From contig CAAGEZ010000014.1 of NCBI GenBank assembly GCA_900768995.1, positions 12,198-76,197 of the forward strand: a stretch of DNA of 64,000 nucleotides, read 5' to 3'. The notes beneath the pieces are model-generated. The model saw only the letters and a program-made list of their open reading frames with translations. It made no database searches and was not told where the DNA came from. Below, one piece after another: positions 25,356-32,973 of the stretch. Each line of letters starts with the position of its first letter. Position 1 is the stretch's first letter. The position numbers and the translations under genes were made by a program. This DNA is from Oscillospiraceae bacterium. GTDB taxonomy: Bacteria; Bacillota; Clostridia; Oscillospirales; Ruminococcaceae.

Positions 25356-26705
25356 TTGAACAGCAAAACAGTTGATATATTTGAAAATGCACCTGTGCCC
25401 AAAGCGGTAATGCTGAATGTTATCCCGTCGATAATCAGTATGCTTATGGTGCTTGTCTATAATCTTGCGGACACATTTTTCATCGGACAGACAAAGAATG
25501 CATATATGGTTGCGGCAGTTTCCCTTGCCACCCCCGCATTCCTGCTCTTTATGGCGGTGGGAATGCTTTTCGGAATAGGCGGAACGTCCCTTATCTCAAG
25601 GCTTATGGGCGAGGGCAAAAGGGACAGAGCCACCCACGCCTGCTCATTCTGCTTCTGGGCATCGGCGGCGGCGGGCATTGTGGGTATGCTTATAATTTTC
25701 CTTGGCGCAGAGCCTGTGGCAAGGATAGTCGGCGCAACTCCCGACACCTTTGATTATGTGGTGGAGTACCTAAAAATAGTGGCTATCGGCATACCTTTCC
25801 TTGTTATCGGCAACGCATTCAGCTCCATTATCCGTGCAGAGGGCAAGGCAGGCAAGGCTATGGTGGGAATGATAATCGGAAATCTCGCAAACATTATCCT
25901 TGACCCCATTATGATACTCGGAATGGGTATGAACGTAGGCGGTGCGGCGGCGGCTACGACCATCGGAAATGTGCTCAGTGCAATTTTCTACATAGCTCAT
26001 TTTGTGAGCGGTAAATCCACCCTTTCCATCAACCCCAAGTTCTACAAGGCAGGGGAGGGCATTGCCAAGGGAGTTTTAGCAATAGGCGTGCCTGCGTCCC
26101 TGAACAGTATGCTGATGAGCGCATCAAACGTGGTGATAAACAATCTTATGACCGCTCACGGCGATATGGCTGTGGCAGGGCTGGGCGTTGCGATGAAGGT
26201 AAATATGATAGCCGTAATGCTCCTTATCGGTCTGGGAACGGGAATACAGCCCCTTCTCGGCTACAACTTCGGCGCAGGAAACAGACAGCGCTTCAAGAGT
26301 GTTCTGAAATTCTCCCTCGTTTTTGCGGTGTCTCTGAGCATTGTAATGACAATTATCTGTTACGCATTTGCAGGACCTATGGTAAGCGCATTCCTTGAAG
26401 AGCCAAATGCATATGAATACGGAATGCAGTTTGCACGCATCTACATCATTTCAGGACCTATCCTGGGCGTGCTTTTCGTGATGATAAACACGATCCAGTC
26501 AATGGGTGCGGCACTGCCCTCCCTTATCCTTTCAATCAGCCGACAGGGACTGCTTTTTATGCCCGTGCTTTTTATTTTCAACTCTGTTTTCGGAACAGCA
26601 AGTGCACTTGCATTTGCCCAGCCTGTGACGGATTATCTTGCGGCGGCGCTTTCAGTGGTGCTGGCGATAGTTGCGTTCAAGAAGTATTTTAAGGAAAAGG
26701 CTTGA
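25356..26705 (+). CDS. MATE-family multidrug efflux transporter
   Basis: 449 aa with twelve helices in two six-helix bundles. The N-terminal FENAPVPKAVMLNVIPSIISMLMVLVYNLADTFFIGQ is the typical MepA/DinF-type start, and the matching motif recurs in the second half (GVPASLNSMLMSASNVVINNLM). I prefer the TTG at 25356, 8 bases after GGAGG, since family members begin near there; an in-frame ATG at 25332 is the alternative. MATE pumps export cationic drugs with Na+ or H+. The 230 bases before it are AT-rich; only a -10-like TATAAT at 25317 was seen. Confidence 0.93.
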   Translation: MNSKTVDIFENAPVPKAVMLNVIPSIISMLMVLVYNLADTFFIGQTKNAYMVAAVSLATPAFLLFMAVGMLFGIGGTSLISRLMGEGKRDRATHACSFCFWASAAAGIVGMLIIFLGAEPVARIVGATPDTFDYVVEYLKIVAIGIPFLVIGNAFSSIIRAEGKAGKAMVGMIIGNLANIILDPIMILGMGMNVGGAAAATTIGNVLSAIFYIAHFVSGKSTLSINPKFYKAGEGIAKGVLAIGVPASLNSMLMSASNVVINNLMTAHGDMAVAGLGVAMKVNMIAVMLLIGLGTGIQPLLGYNFGAGNRQRFKSVLKFSLVFAVSLSIVMTIICYAFAGPMVSAFLEEPNAYEYGMQFARIYIISGPILGVLFVMINTIQSMGAALPSLILSISRQGLLFMPVLFIFNSVFGTASALAFAQPVTDYLAAALSVVLAIVAFKKYFKEKA

Positions 26706-26732
26706 TAATTCAGCACAATGAACATTGAATAA

Positions 26733-26776
26733 AATGCCGCCGTACCCGAAAAAATTACGGGTACGGCGGCTCTTTT
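26733..26776. terminator. Bidirectional terminator between MATE and MFS genes
   Basis: GCCGCCGTACCCG / CGGGTACGGCGGC stem, 9-base loop, followed by CTTTTAT; serves the convergent genes on both sides. Confidence 0.85.
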
Positions 26777-26801
26777 ATATCATCTTATGAAATTATGAAC
26801 A

Positions 26802-27887
26802 TCACCATACGGTAAACACAAATCCCGCAAGAGGGGACAGCACTATCATAATGACTGAAAAAAGGAATGATTCCATAGATATGAGAGTGGCACGCTGCTC
26901 AGAGGGAAACATATCCTGCAAAAGTGCATTCGTCCGCACCTGTAATGCGTCATCGCCCACAGCCGCAATAAATCCCCCGAGCGCCATTATGCCGTAATAA
27001 GCCGAATGTTCAGCAAGGAAGCCTGTGAGCACAAGCAGGGAGGATATGGCAAATATGCATCTGTAGCCTGCTTTCGGCGCTTTGAGTATCAGTTTTGAGC
27101 CAACTATCCCACCCATTTCCATAAAGAGCAGTGCAATGCCCAGACCCCATTCGGGAATGCCCTTTTCGGGGAGCTTTGCCTGCAAAAAGAACAGCAGGAG
27201 AACGTCCACAGCTCCCACAAGGGAATTTACAAGCATTATCCCCACAGCCCTGCACTCATTTTTCAAAAAGGCAAGGCTTTCCTTAAAGCAGTCAAAAAGC
27301 CTTAAAATAACACTGTTGCCCGATGTGTTTTCGGCATATATCTCGCAGAGGGAGGAGAGCAGAAGTATCTGCACAGCCCCCGTAACAAGGTCTGTTCCGT
27401 AAGCAAGCCTGTGCCCTATAACAATGGCAAAGCCTGCGCAGAGGGTGGAGATGCCGCTGCAAAGGCGGTAAATTATAAGCTGGTTTGAGCTGAATTTCTC
27501 AAACCTGTCCTCCTGTCCCGCAAGCTTCAGGGAATCATATGCCAGTGCGTCCCCTGTGCCCGAGGAGAAATTGTAGCTCAGAGCCATAAATGCAATGGAC
27601 ATACACACCGTGAAAAGGCCGTCTGAAAGGATCATAACGATGTTGCCTATCATTCGCATAAGTGTGCTGACGATAAGCATTTTCTTCCGCCCGAAAACAT
27701 CTGCAAGAACGCCCGAGGGTATCTCGAAAATAAGGCTTGTGATGTGAAAGACCGTTTCCGCAATGCCGATCTCAACGAGACTGTAGCCCCTTGCGGACAA
27801 AATCGCCACCCAGGCACCTGTCAGTGAAAGGCTGCCGAGAACTGATGATGAATAAAGCTTTGAAAGCTGTTTTTTGATATCAAGCAT
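26802..27887 (-). CDS. MFS transporter, apparently short at the C-terminus
   Basis: 361 aa. Eleven hydrophobic segments; MFS loop motif GVLADVFGRKKML after helix 2 and a second-half counterpart near RTNALLQDMFPSEQRATL. The protein ends right after helix 11 at SPLAGFVFTVW, where relatives continue about 25-30 residues through helix 12, so the 3' end looks truncated or divergent. The AAGGAGAT site before the ATG is partly buried in a hairpin, and the 230-base leader contains a short upstream ORF; this is how inducible drug-resistance genes are often arranged. Likely a drug or metabolite exporter; substrate unknown. Confidence 0.85.
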   Translation of the reverse strand: MLDIKKQLSKLYSSSVLGSLSLTGAWVAILSARGYSLVEIGIAETVFHITSLIFEIPSGVLADVFGRKKMLIVSTLMRMIGNIVMILSDGLFTVCMSIAFMALSYNFSSGTGDALAYDSLKLAGQEDRFEKFSSNQLIIYRLCSGISTLCAGFAIVIGHRLAYGTDLVTGAVQILLLSSLCEIYAENTSGNSVILRLFDCFKESLAFLKNECRAVGIMLVNSLVGAVDVLLLFFLQAKLPEKGIPEWGLGIALLFMEMGGIVGSKLILKAPKAGYRCIFAISSLLVLTGFLAEHSAYYGIMALGGFIAAVGDDALQVRTNALLQDMFPSEQRATLISMESFLFSVIMIVLSPLAGFVFTVW

Positions 27888-27893
27888 AAAAAA

Positions 27894-27928
27894 ATCTCCT
27901 TAAAACAGAATTTGATGATCGTTTTAAG
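27894..27928 (-). promoter_or_regulatory. RBS-overlapping attenuator hairpin of MFS gene
   Basis: Minus strand CTTAAAAC, 14-base loop, GTTTTAAG, then GAGATTTTTTT and the ATG. The second arm includes the first bases of the ribosome binding site AAGGAGAT, and the T-tract makes it look like an intrinsic terminator as well. Confidence 0.65.
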
Positions 27929-27967
27929 AAGATAATGCGCACTATTTACTTGATTTGCATAAAAAAC

Positions 27968-28096
27968 TCAGGAAACCTGCAAAATGTTGCTGTGCTTTCG
28001 GCAAATCAGCTTAAAAAAGGGCGCACTATCCCCATAGAGGGGTAAAACAGAGCCTTTTTGAAGCTGTACATTTGTCATTTTCCAAAGCATAGCCAT
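27968..28096 (-). CDS. 42-aa upstream ORF (putative leader peptide) of MFS gene
   Basis: Starts ATGGCTATGCTTTGG with GAAAGGAAAC upstream and ends in TGA at 27968. The predicted peptide begins MAMLWKMTNVQLQKGSV and ends with a Cys/Lys/His-containing tail. Its last codons lie inside a small hairpin CAGG-TTT-CCTG followed by AGTTTTTT, so ribosome position at the end of this ORF would decide whether the hairpin forms. Direct repeats ATAGTGCGC occur within it and again 84 bases downstream. Likely regulatory rather than a functional protein. Confidence 0.55.
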   Translation of the reverse strand: MAMLWKMTNVQLQKGSVLPLYGDSAPFFKLICRKHSNILQVS

Positions 28097-28123
28097 ACCG
28101 TTTCCTTTCGTAAAATTATAGTT

Positions 28124-28152
28124 ATCATATCACACTTTTATCCGATTGTCAA
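28124..28152 (-). promoter_or_regulatory. Promoter of MFS transcript
   Basis: Minus strand TTGACA, 17-base spacer, TATGAT; gives a leader of about 230 bases. Confidence 0.78.
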
Positions 28153-28190
28153 TAGAAAATGAAATATTTTCAATTTGTACCAAATGCACA

Positions 28191-28203
28191 AAAAACGTTT
28201 AAA
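28191..28203 (+). promoter_or_regulatory. LacI-type operator, upstream copy
   Basis: AAAAACGTTTAAA with core AAACGTTT; centred 50 bases upstream of the second copy in the cellobiose phosphorylase promoter. Confidence 0.5.
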
Positions 28204-28234
28204 TAATTTGTTATGCAAAAATAACACATTACGG

Positions 28235-28263
28235 TTGAATTAAAACGTTTAATATGTTAAAAT
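28235..28263 (+). promoter_or_regulatory. Promoter of cellobiose phosphorylase with operator in the spacer
   Basis: TTGAAT, 17-base spacer, TAAAAT. The spacer holds TTAAAACGTTTAA (28240-28252), so a bound LacI-family repressor would block RNA polymerase. Confidence 0.62.
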
Positions 28264-28271
28264 AAATAAAG

Positions 28272-28372
28272 CAATATGTACCCGACTGCATTATTTCGGC
28301 TCAGCTTGGAAAGAAGCCGCTTTGCAGCGCTGTACTGCTTGCCCCGTGAACGACAGGGCTTAATTATTATGA
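28272..28372 (+). other. Structured leader of cellobiose phosphorylase mRNA
   Basis: Three small hairpins can be drawn in order: CGGCT / AGCCG, GCAG / CTGC and GCCCCGT / ACAGGGC. No known riboswitch family is recognised. It could be a regulatory or stabilising leader. Confidence 0.4.
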
Positions 28373-28388
28373 AAATGAGGTATGTTCA

Positions 28389-30857
28389 ATGAAATTCGGT
28401 TTCTTTGATGACGCTAACAAGGAGTATGTCATCACATCTCCCAAAACCCCTTATCCCTGGATAAACTATCTCGGAACACAGGACTTTTTCAGCCTTATCT
28501 CCAATACCGCAGGCGGATACAGCTTCTATAAGGATGCCCGTCTTGCAAGAATCACACGTTACCGCTACAACAACGTTCCCGCTGATGCAGGCGGACGCTA
28601 TTTCTACATAAACGACAACGGCACTGTCTGGAACCCCGGCTGGTCTCCTGTAAAGACCGAGCTTGATGAGTATGTATGCCGCCACGGTATGGGCTACACC
28701 ATCATCAAGGGCAAGAAGAACGGCCTTTCCGCTGAGGTAACATTCTTCGTTCCCCAGAACTTCACAGGCGAGGTACAGAAGGTCGTTCTCAAAAACGAGA
28801 GCAGCGAAAAGAAGTCTTTCAAGCTCTTCTCTTTTGTTGAGTGGTGCCTCTGGGACGCTCAGGACGACTCCGCTAACTTCCAGAGAAACTTCAACACAGG
28901 TGAAGTTGAGATCGAGGGCAGCACAATTTACCACAAGACCGAGTACAAGGAAAGAAGAAATCATTTCGCTTTCTACACCGTAAATGAGCCTATCGACGGC
29001 TTCGATACCGACCGTGAGACCTTTATGGGCAGCATCTACAACGATTTTGCAGACCCTGCAACAGTATTCGCAGGCGAGCCTAAGAACTCCGTTGCTGACG
29101 GCTGGTCTCCCGTTGCATCTCACTGCAAGAACATCACTCTCGAGGCTGGCGAGACAAAGACTTTAGTTTATGTTCTCGGCTATGTTGAGAACCCCTATCC
29201 CGAGAAGTTCAATGCTGACGGCTCTATGAACAAGTCCAGAGCTTACGAGATGATGAAGAAGTTCGATTCTGCCGACAAGGCTGACGCAGCTCTTGCAGAG
29301 CTCAAAAAGACCTGGGACGATCTTCTTGCAAAGTACACCATCTCTTCTCCCGACGAGAAGCTCAACAGACAGGTAAACATCTGGAACCAGTATCAGTGTA
29401 TGGTAACCTTCAACCTTTCACGTTCCGCTTCCTACTTTGAGAGCGGTATCGGAAGAGGTATGGGCTTCCGTGACTCCAATCAGGACCTCCTCGGCTTCGT
29501 TCATCAGATACCCGAAAGAGCAAGAGAGAGAATACTCGATATCGCCGCAACCCAGCTTGAAGACGGCGGAAACTACCATCAGTATCAGCCCCTTACCAAA
29601 AAGGGCAACGATGCTGCGGGCACAAACTTCAACGATGACCCCCTGTGGATGATACTTTCCACAGCTGCATACATCAAGGAGACCGGCGACTACGGAATCC
29701 TCAACGAAATGGTTGACTACAAGAACGATCCCGCTCTTGCACAGCCCCTGCTTGACCACCTTAAGAGAAGCTTCTACCACGTTGTAAACAACAAGGGACC
29801 TCACGGACTTCCTCTTATCGGCCGTGCAGACTGGAATGACTGCCTCAACCTCAACTGCTTCTCCCGTGTACCCGGCGAGAGCTTCCAGAACACCGCAAGC
29901 AACATTGCAAAGGAAGTTAACCCCGAAACAGGCGCACCCCTTAACGAGCAGACTGCCGAGTCCGTAATGATCGCAGGTATGTTCACATATATCGGACCCG
30001 AGTATGTTGAGCTCTGCCGCAGAATGGGCGACAATGCCGAGGCTGACAAGGCTCAGGCTGAGATCGACAAGATGAAGCAGGCTATCATCGACTACGGCTG
30101 GGACGGCGACTGGTTCCTCCGTGCATATGATGCATACGGCAAGAAGGTCGGCTCTCACGAGAACGAAGAGGGCAAGATATTCATCGAACCCCAGGGCTTC
30201 TGCATTATGTCCGACATCGGCGGCAAGGAGTTCACAGAAAAGACTATGTCAAGCATTGAGAAGTATCTCGGCACAAAGCACGGTCTTGTTCTCAACAACC
30301 CCGCATTTACAAGATATATCGTAGAGTACGGCGAGATCTCCACATATCCCGGCGGATACAAGGAGAACGCAGGTATATTCTGCCACAACAATGCTTGGAT
30401 TATGTGTGCTGCCGCATACGCAGGTATGGGTGACGCTGCATTCGATTACTACACAAGAATTGCTCCCGCATATCAGGAGGACGAGCAGCTCCACCGCACC
30501 GAGCCTTATGTATATGCTCAGATGATCGCAGGCAAGGACGCAAAGCGTTTCGGCGAAGCAAAGAACAGCTGGCTCACAGGTACGGCAGCTTGGAACTTCG
30601 TTGCAATTTCCCAGTACATTCTCGGTATCATTCCCGATTACAGCGGTCTTAAGATAGACCCCTCCATTCCTAAGGATTGGGACGGCTACACCGTAACACG
30701 TCAGTTCAGAGGTGCTACATTCAACATCAGGGTTGAGAACCCCTCTCACGTTTCCAAGGGCATCAAGTCCCTTACTGTTGACGGCAAGGCTGTTGACGGA
30801 AACATCATCACCGAAATTACAGACGGCGTTCACGAAGTTGTCGCTGTAATGGGCTGA
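28389..30857 (+). CDS. Cellobiose phosphorylase (GH94)
   Basis: 822 aa, normal for GH94 cellobiose phosphorylase. N-terminal beta-sandwich (about 1-290) opening [29 protein letters not shown], helical linker, (alpha/alpha)6 barrel (about 330-740) and a C-terminal beta cap. The catalytic acid lies in the ADWND motif (D481-D484), and [18 protein letters not shown] is the substrate-binding loop of the family. It splits cellobiose with phosphate into glucose-1-phosphate and glucose in the cytoplasm, saving ATP. No signal peptide. Very biased codon use implies high expression. Its promoter carries LacI-like operators. Confidence 0.95.
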   Translation: MKFGFFDDANKEYVITSPKTPYPWINYLGTQDFFSLISNTAGGYSFYKDARLARITRYRYNNVPADAGGRYFYINDNGTVWNPGWSPVKTELDEYVCRHGMGYTIIKGKKNGLSAEVTFFVPQNFTGEVQKVVLKNESSEKKSFKLFSFVEWCLWDAQDDSANFQRNFNTGEVEIEGSTIYHKTEYKERRNHFAFYTVNEPIDGFDTDRETFMGSIYNDFADPATVFAGEPKNSVADGWSPVASHCKNITLEAGETKTLVYVLGYVENPYPEKFNADGSMNKSRAYEMMKKFDSADKADAALAELKKTWDDLLAKYTISSPDEKLNRQVNIWNQYQCMVTFNLSRSASYFESGIGRGMGFRDSNQDLLGFVHQIPERARERILDIAATQLEDGGNYHQYQPLTKKGNDAAGTNFNDDPLWMILSTAAYIKETGDYGILNEMVDYKNDPALAQPLLDHLKRSFYHVVNNKGPHGLPLIGRADWNDCLNLNCFSRVPGESFQNTASNIAKEVNPETGAPLNEQTAESVMIAGMFTYIGPEYVELCRRMGDNAEADKAQAEIDKMKQAIIDYGWDGDWFLRAYDAYGKKVGSHENEEGKIFIEPQGFCIMSDIGGKEFTEKTMSSIEKYLGTKHGLVLNNPAFTRYIVEYGEISTYPGGYKENAGIFCHNNAWIMCAAAYAGMGDAAFDYYTRIAPAYQEDEQLHRTEPYVYAQMIAGKDAKRFGEAKNSWLTGTAAWNFVAISQYILGIIPDYSGLKIDPSIPKDWDGYTVTRQFRGATFNIRVENPSHVSKGIKSLTVDGKAVDGNIITEITDGVHEVVAVMG

Positions 30858-30880
30858 TAACTCATACAAACAAAATCACA

Positions 30881-30914
30881 AAGCCCCTGCGATCGTCTGA
30901 CCGCAGGGGCTTTC
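30881..30914 (+). terminator. Terminator after cellobiose phosphorylase
   Basis: AAGCCCCTGCG / CGCAGGGGCTT stem, 9-base loop; the tail TTTCCG is short, so the efficiency is uncertain. Confidence 0.75.
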
Positions 30915-30943
30915 CGCTTATCGGGGAAAATTACCTAAGTTTA

Positions 30944-31057
30944 TCAGCAGGAAGGTGAGCAAATTCCGCTGTTGTTGCCGCAGCAGAAGAAGAGAACGAG
31001 AAGGATAATAACGATCCAGCAGCAGTTACCTCCGGAAAAACCACAGTTGCAGTTCAT
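30944..31057 (-). CDS. 37-aa Cys-rich hydrophobic miniprotein
   Basis: ATG at 31057 after AAAGGAGCG. Product starts MNCNCGFSGGNCCW, continues with a hydrophobic helix IVIILLVLFF, and ends CCGNNSGICSPSC: eight Cys in 37 residues around one short helix. The layout (Gly/Cys-rich head, helix, Cys tail) resembles small sporulation or envelope miniproteins of Firmicutes, but I cannot name a family. It stands alone on the minus strand between two convergent or divergent carbohydrate genes. Confidence 0.6.
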   Translation of the reverse strand: MNCNCGFSGGNCCWIVIILLVLFFCCGNNSGICSPSC

Positions 31058-31221
31058 AATAAAACGCTCCTTTATAAAATGTATTTGAGCTTTATGCCGT
31101 ATGGCTCTCCGCCATTTGCATATTGCCCCGAAGGCTTTTGCTCAGCGGCGTTTTCCGCTTTGTCTTGCCTTCATAGTTCATATTATGCTATGGCGGAAAA
31201 ATGGTGCAGGAATTTATGGAA

Positions 31222-31267
31222 GAAAAAAATAATGCCATTCCCGAACATCTATGAACGGGAATGGCAC
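31222..31267 (-). terminator. Terminator of surface protein gene
   Basis: Minus strand stem TGCCATTCCCGTT / TCGGGAATGGCA followed by TTATTTTTTT. Confidence 0.85.
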
Positions 31268-31280
31268 ATTGAATATGCTG

Positions 31281-31976
31281 TTACTTTTCTTCCTTTTCGT
31301 CCTTAGCCATCTTGACATATTTGCCGAGAGTGGGGTCATAAGCGTAGCTGGTCTTTCTCTTAAGAATTACCATAAACACAACAATGATGATGACGATGAG
31401 CGCAAGAGCGGAAGCGAGAACGATGATGAGAGCATTTTTGTAAGCCTCGGCACGCTCCGCATCGGTCATTTTGATGTACATATCATCGCCGCAGTTTGTA
31501 ATGGTGCAGGAGCTTACGGTAACGTTTGCCTTGTCGGTAGCACCGATGCAGAGAGCGTCAACTCCCGAGAAATCCGATGTTCCGTAGGCTGTTACCATAT
31601 CGGCATAGTTGAAAACAGCGTGGCTGTCGTCATATTCCGCAGGAGCGACCTTTGCCCAGACGGTGCCCGTGGTGCTTGCCATAGGTGTGTCGGGGGAGGA
31701 CCAGCTCTGAACGATAAGCTCAACGGGAGCCTCGTCGTTTTCGTTAAGATACTCGCAGGTGTATGTAACGATGACCTGAGAATCTGCGGTTATCTTTGTG
31801 GGGTCGTAGTGGTCCATACCGATAGCATAGCTTGTCCAAGGCTCAAGAACGGGGGCGTTTGTAACGTCAAAGTCGAAATCCTTAACGGCTGCGCTTACGC
31901 CTGCTGAAAGGGAAACTGCCATAACTGCCGCACTGACTGCTGCGGTCAGCTTTGTAATAAGCTTTTTGATATTCAT
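31281..31976 (-). CDS. Membrane-anchored surface protein with one beta-rich domain
   Basis: 231 aa. Signal peptide MNIKKLITKLTAAVSAAVMAVSLSAGVSA, a single exported domain (about 30-165), then a C-terminal helix at about 185-210 (ALIIVLASALALIVIIIVVFMVIL) and a basic cytoplasmic tail ending KDEKEEK. The domain has many aromatic residues (WTSYAIGMDHYD, VQSWSSP, TVWAKV) and a Cys pair near CTITNCG, features of small carbohydrate-binding modules, though no family is recognised. It lies beside cellobiose phosphorylase and GH31 genes. A role in holding or sensing plant polysaccharide is inferred. Confidence 0.75.
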   Translation of the reverse strand: MNIKKLITKLTAAVSAAVMAVSLSAGVSAAVKDFDFDVTNAPVLEPWTSYAIGMDHYDPTKITADSQVIVTYTCEYLNENDEAPVELIVQSWSSPDTPMASTTGTVWAKVAPAEYDDSHAVFNYADMVTAYGTSDFSGVDALCIGATDKANVTVSSCTITNCGDDMYIKMTDAERAEAYKNALIIVLASALALIVIIIVVFMVILKRKTSYAYDPTLGKYVKMAKDEKEEK

Positions 31977-32161
31977 AATTATCCACCTTCAAAAATTTTG
32001 TCCTATGCATATTGATGTAAAAAACATACGGACTTTTGTATAATATACCATATCGGCAGGCGGTTGTCAATTAATATTAATTCTTTATTTTGTATCAAAA
32101 AAGTGAAGTAAACCTTTAAGCTGTATTTTGTTGCTTGATGCACAAAAATTTTCTAAAGCAG

Positions 32162-32190
32162 TTGAAATTTTCGTGCAGATGTGTTATAAT
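32162..32190 (+). promoter_or_regulatory. Promoter of lipoprotein gene
   Basis: TTGAAA, 17-base spacer, TATAAT. Confidence 0.65.
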
Positions 32191-32222
32191 AATTCATATC
32201 AAATCAATATAGGAGTGGGTAT

Positions 32223-32780
32223 ATGAACAAACAGGCGGTTGTTTTGCTGTTCACAGCGGCTTTTATTACCTTTGCAGGCTGTGTATCGAACGAGGCACAG
32301 ACGGATATGACTGATGCACCGCAGGAAATAGAGACGGCTCAGACCGAAAATGACTGCGAAACCGACCTTAAGGACGAGATAGAAAAGCAGATCGCTCTTG
32401 AAAAATACGGCAGTGCCGTGAAGCTGGCTGAGGATAATGCCGCTGTTATCGAAGCGGACAGGGGAAAATACGATGACGTTATGGACGATATCCTTATCCA
32501 TTTCACGCAGATAGCCAAAAGGTACTATACCAATGCCGCTACATATGTTGTGCGTCAGGAGGTAATGGGGTATGATATGGTTACGGGCTTTGAGGGCTAT
32601 GACCCTGTGACGGAAACTATCGACCCGCACTGCTTTGAGGAGTATCTCACTGAGGAAGAAAAGGTAGTCCTTGACAGAGTAGTGATCAAGGTCACAGACA
32701 CCGAAAATATGACCTTCAGGGTCACTATTGAGGTGTGCGGAATGACAGCGGAATATCCCGCCGATGATATCAGACTTTGA
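32223..32780 (+). CDS. Lipoprotein of unknown function
   Basis: 185 aa. Signal sequence with lipobox TFAGC (lipidated Cys near residue 20), then an acidic Thr/Glu-rich linker (about 22-55) and a mainly helical domain with KDEIEKQIALEKYGSAVKLAEDNAAV followed by a region rich in Tyr and Glu. No enzyme motif. AGGAGTGGGT precedes the ATG. It lies just upstream of GH31 but has its own promoter, and GH31 has another, so a functional link is not assured. Confidence 0.78.
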   Translation: MNKQAVVLLFTAAFITFAGCVSNEAQTDMTDAPQEIETAQTENDCETDLKDEIEKQIALEKYGSAVKLAEDNAAVIEADRGKYDDVMDDILIHFTQIAKRYYTNAATYVVRQEVMGYDMVTGFEGYDPVTETIDPHCFEEYLTEEEKVVLDRVVIKVTDTENMTFRVTIEVCGMTAEYPADDIRL

Positions 32781-32825
32781 CAGGAGGATATTTATATTAA
32801 TAAAATGTAAAAATTCAAAAACCCC

Positions 32826-32854
32826 TTGACATTCTCTTGTTGATGTTATACAAT
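32826..32854 (+). promoter_or_regulatory. Promoter of GH31 gene
   Basis: TTGACA, 17-base spacer, TACAAT. The leader is about 110 bases. Confidence 0.8.
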
Positions 32855-32867
32855 GTAAACGATAACA
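32853..32867 (+). promoter_or_regulatory. cre-like operator (CcpA/LacI family) at the GH31 promoter
   Basis: ATGTAAACGATAACA fits the Bacillus cre consensus WTGNAANCGNWNNCA at every position and overlaps the end of the -10 box, a repressing position. CcpA or another LacI-family protein could bind. Confidence 0.65.
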
Positions 32868-32973
32868 TTACACGTCAGTTTTGGCTGACTGTTATGTTTT
32901 CGGGGGCAATACCCCAAAATCAAGTAATCAAAAAGCATACATATAAAATCACAATTTAAGGAGGACTTCCACA

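Noticed and set aside
29418..30158. Open frame on the minus strand opposite cellobiose phosphorylase
   Set aside because: No ribosome binding site, Cys/Val-rich low-complexity product, and fully inside a clear GH94 gene.
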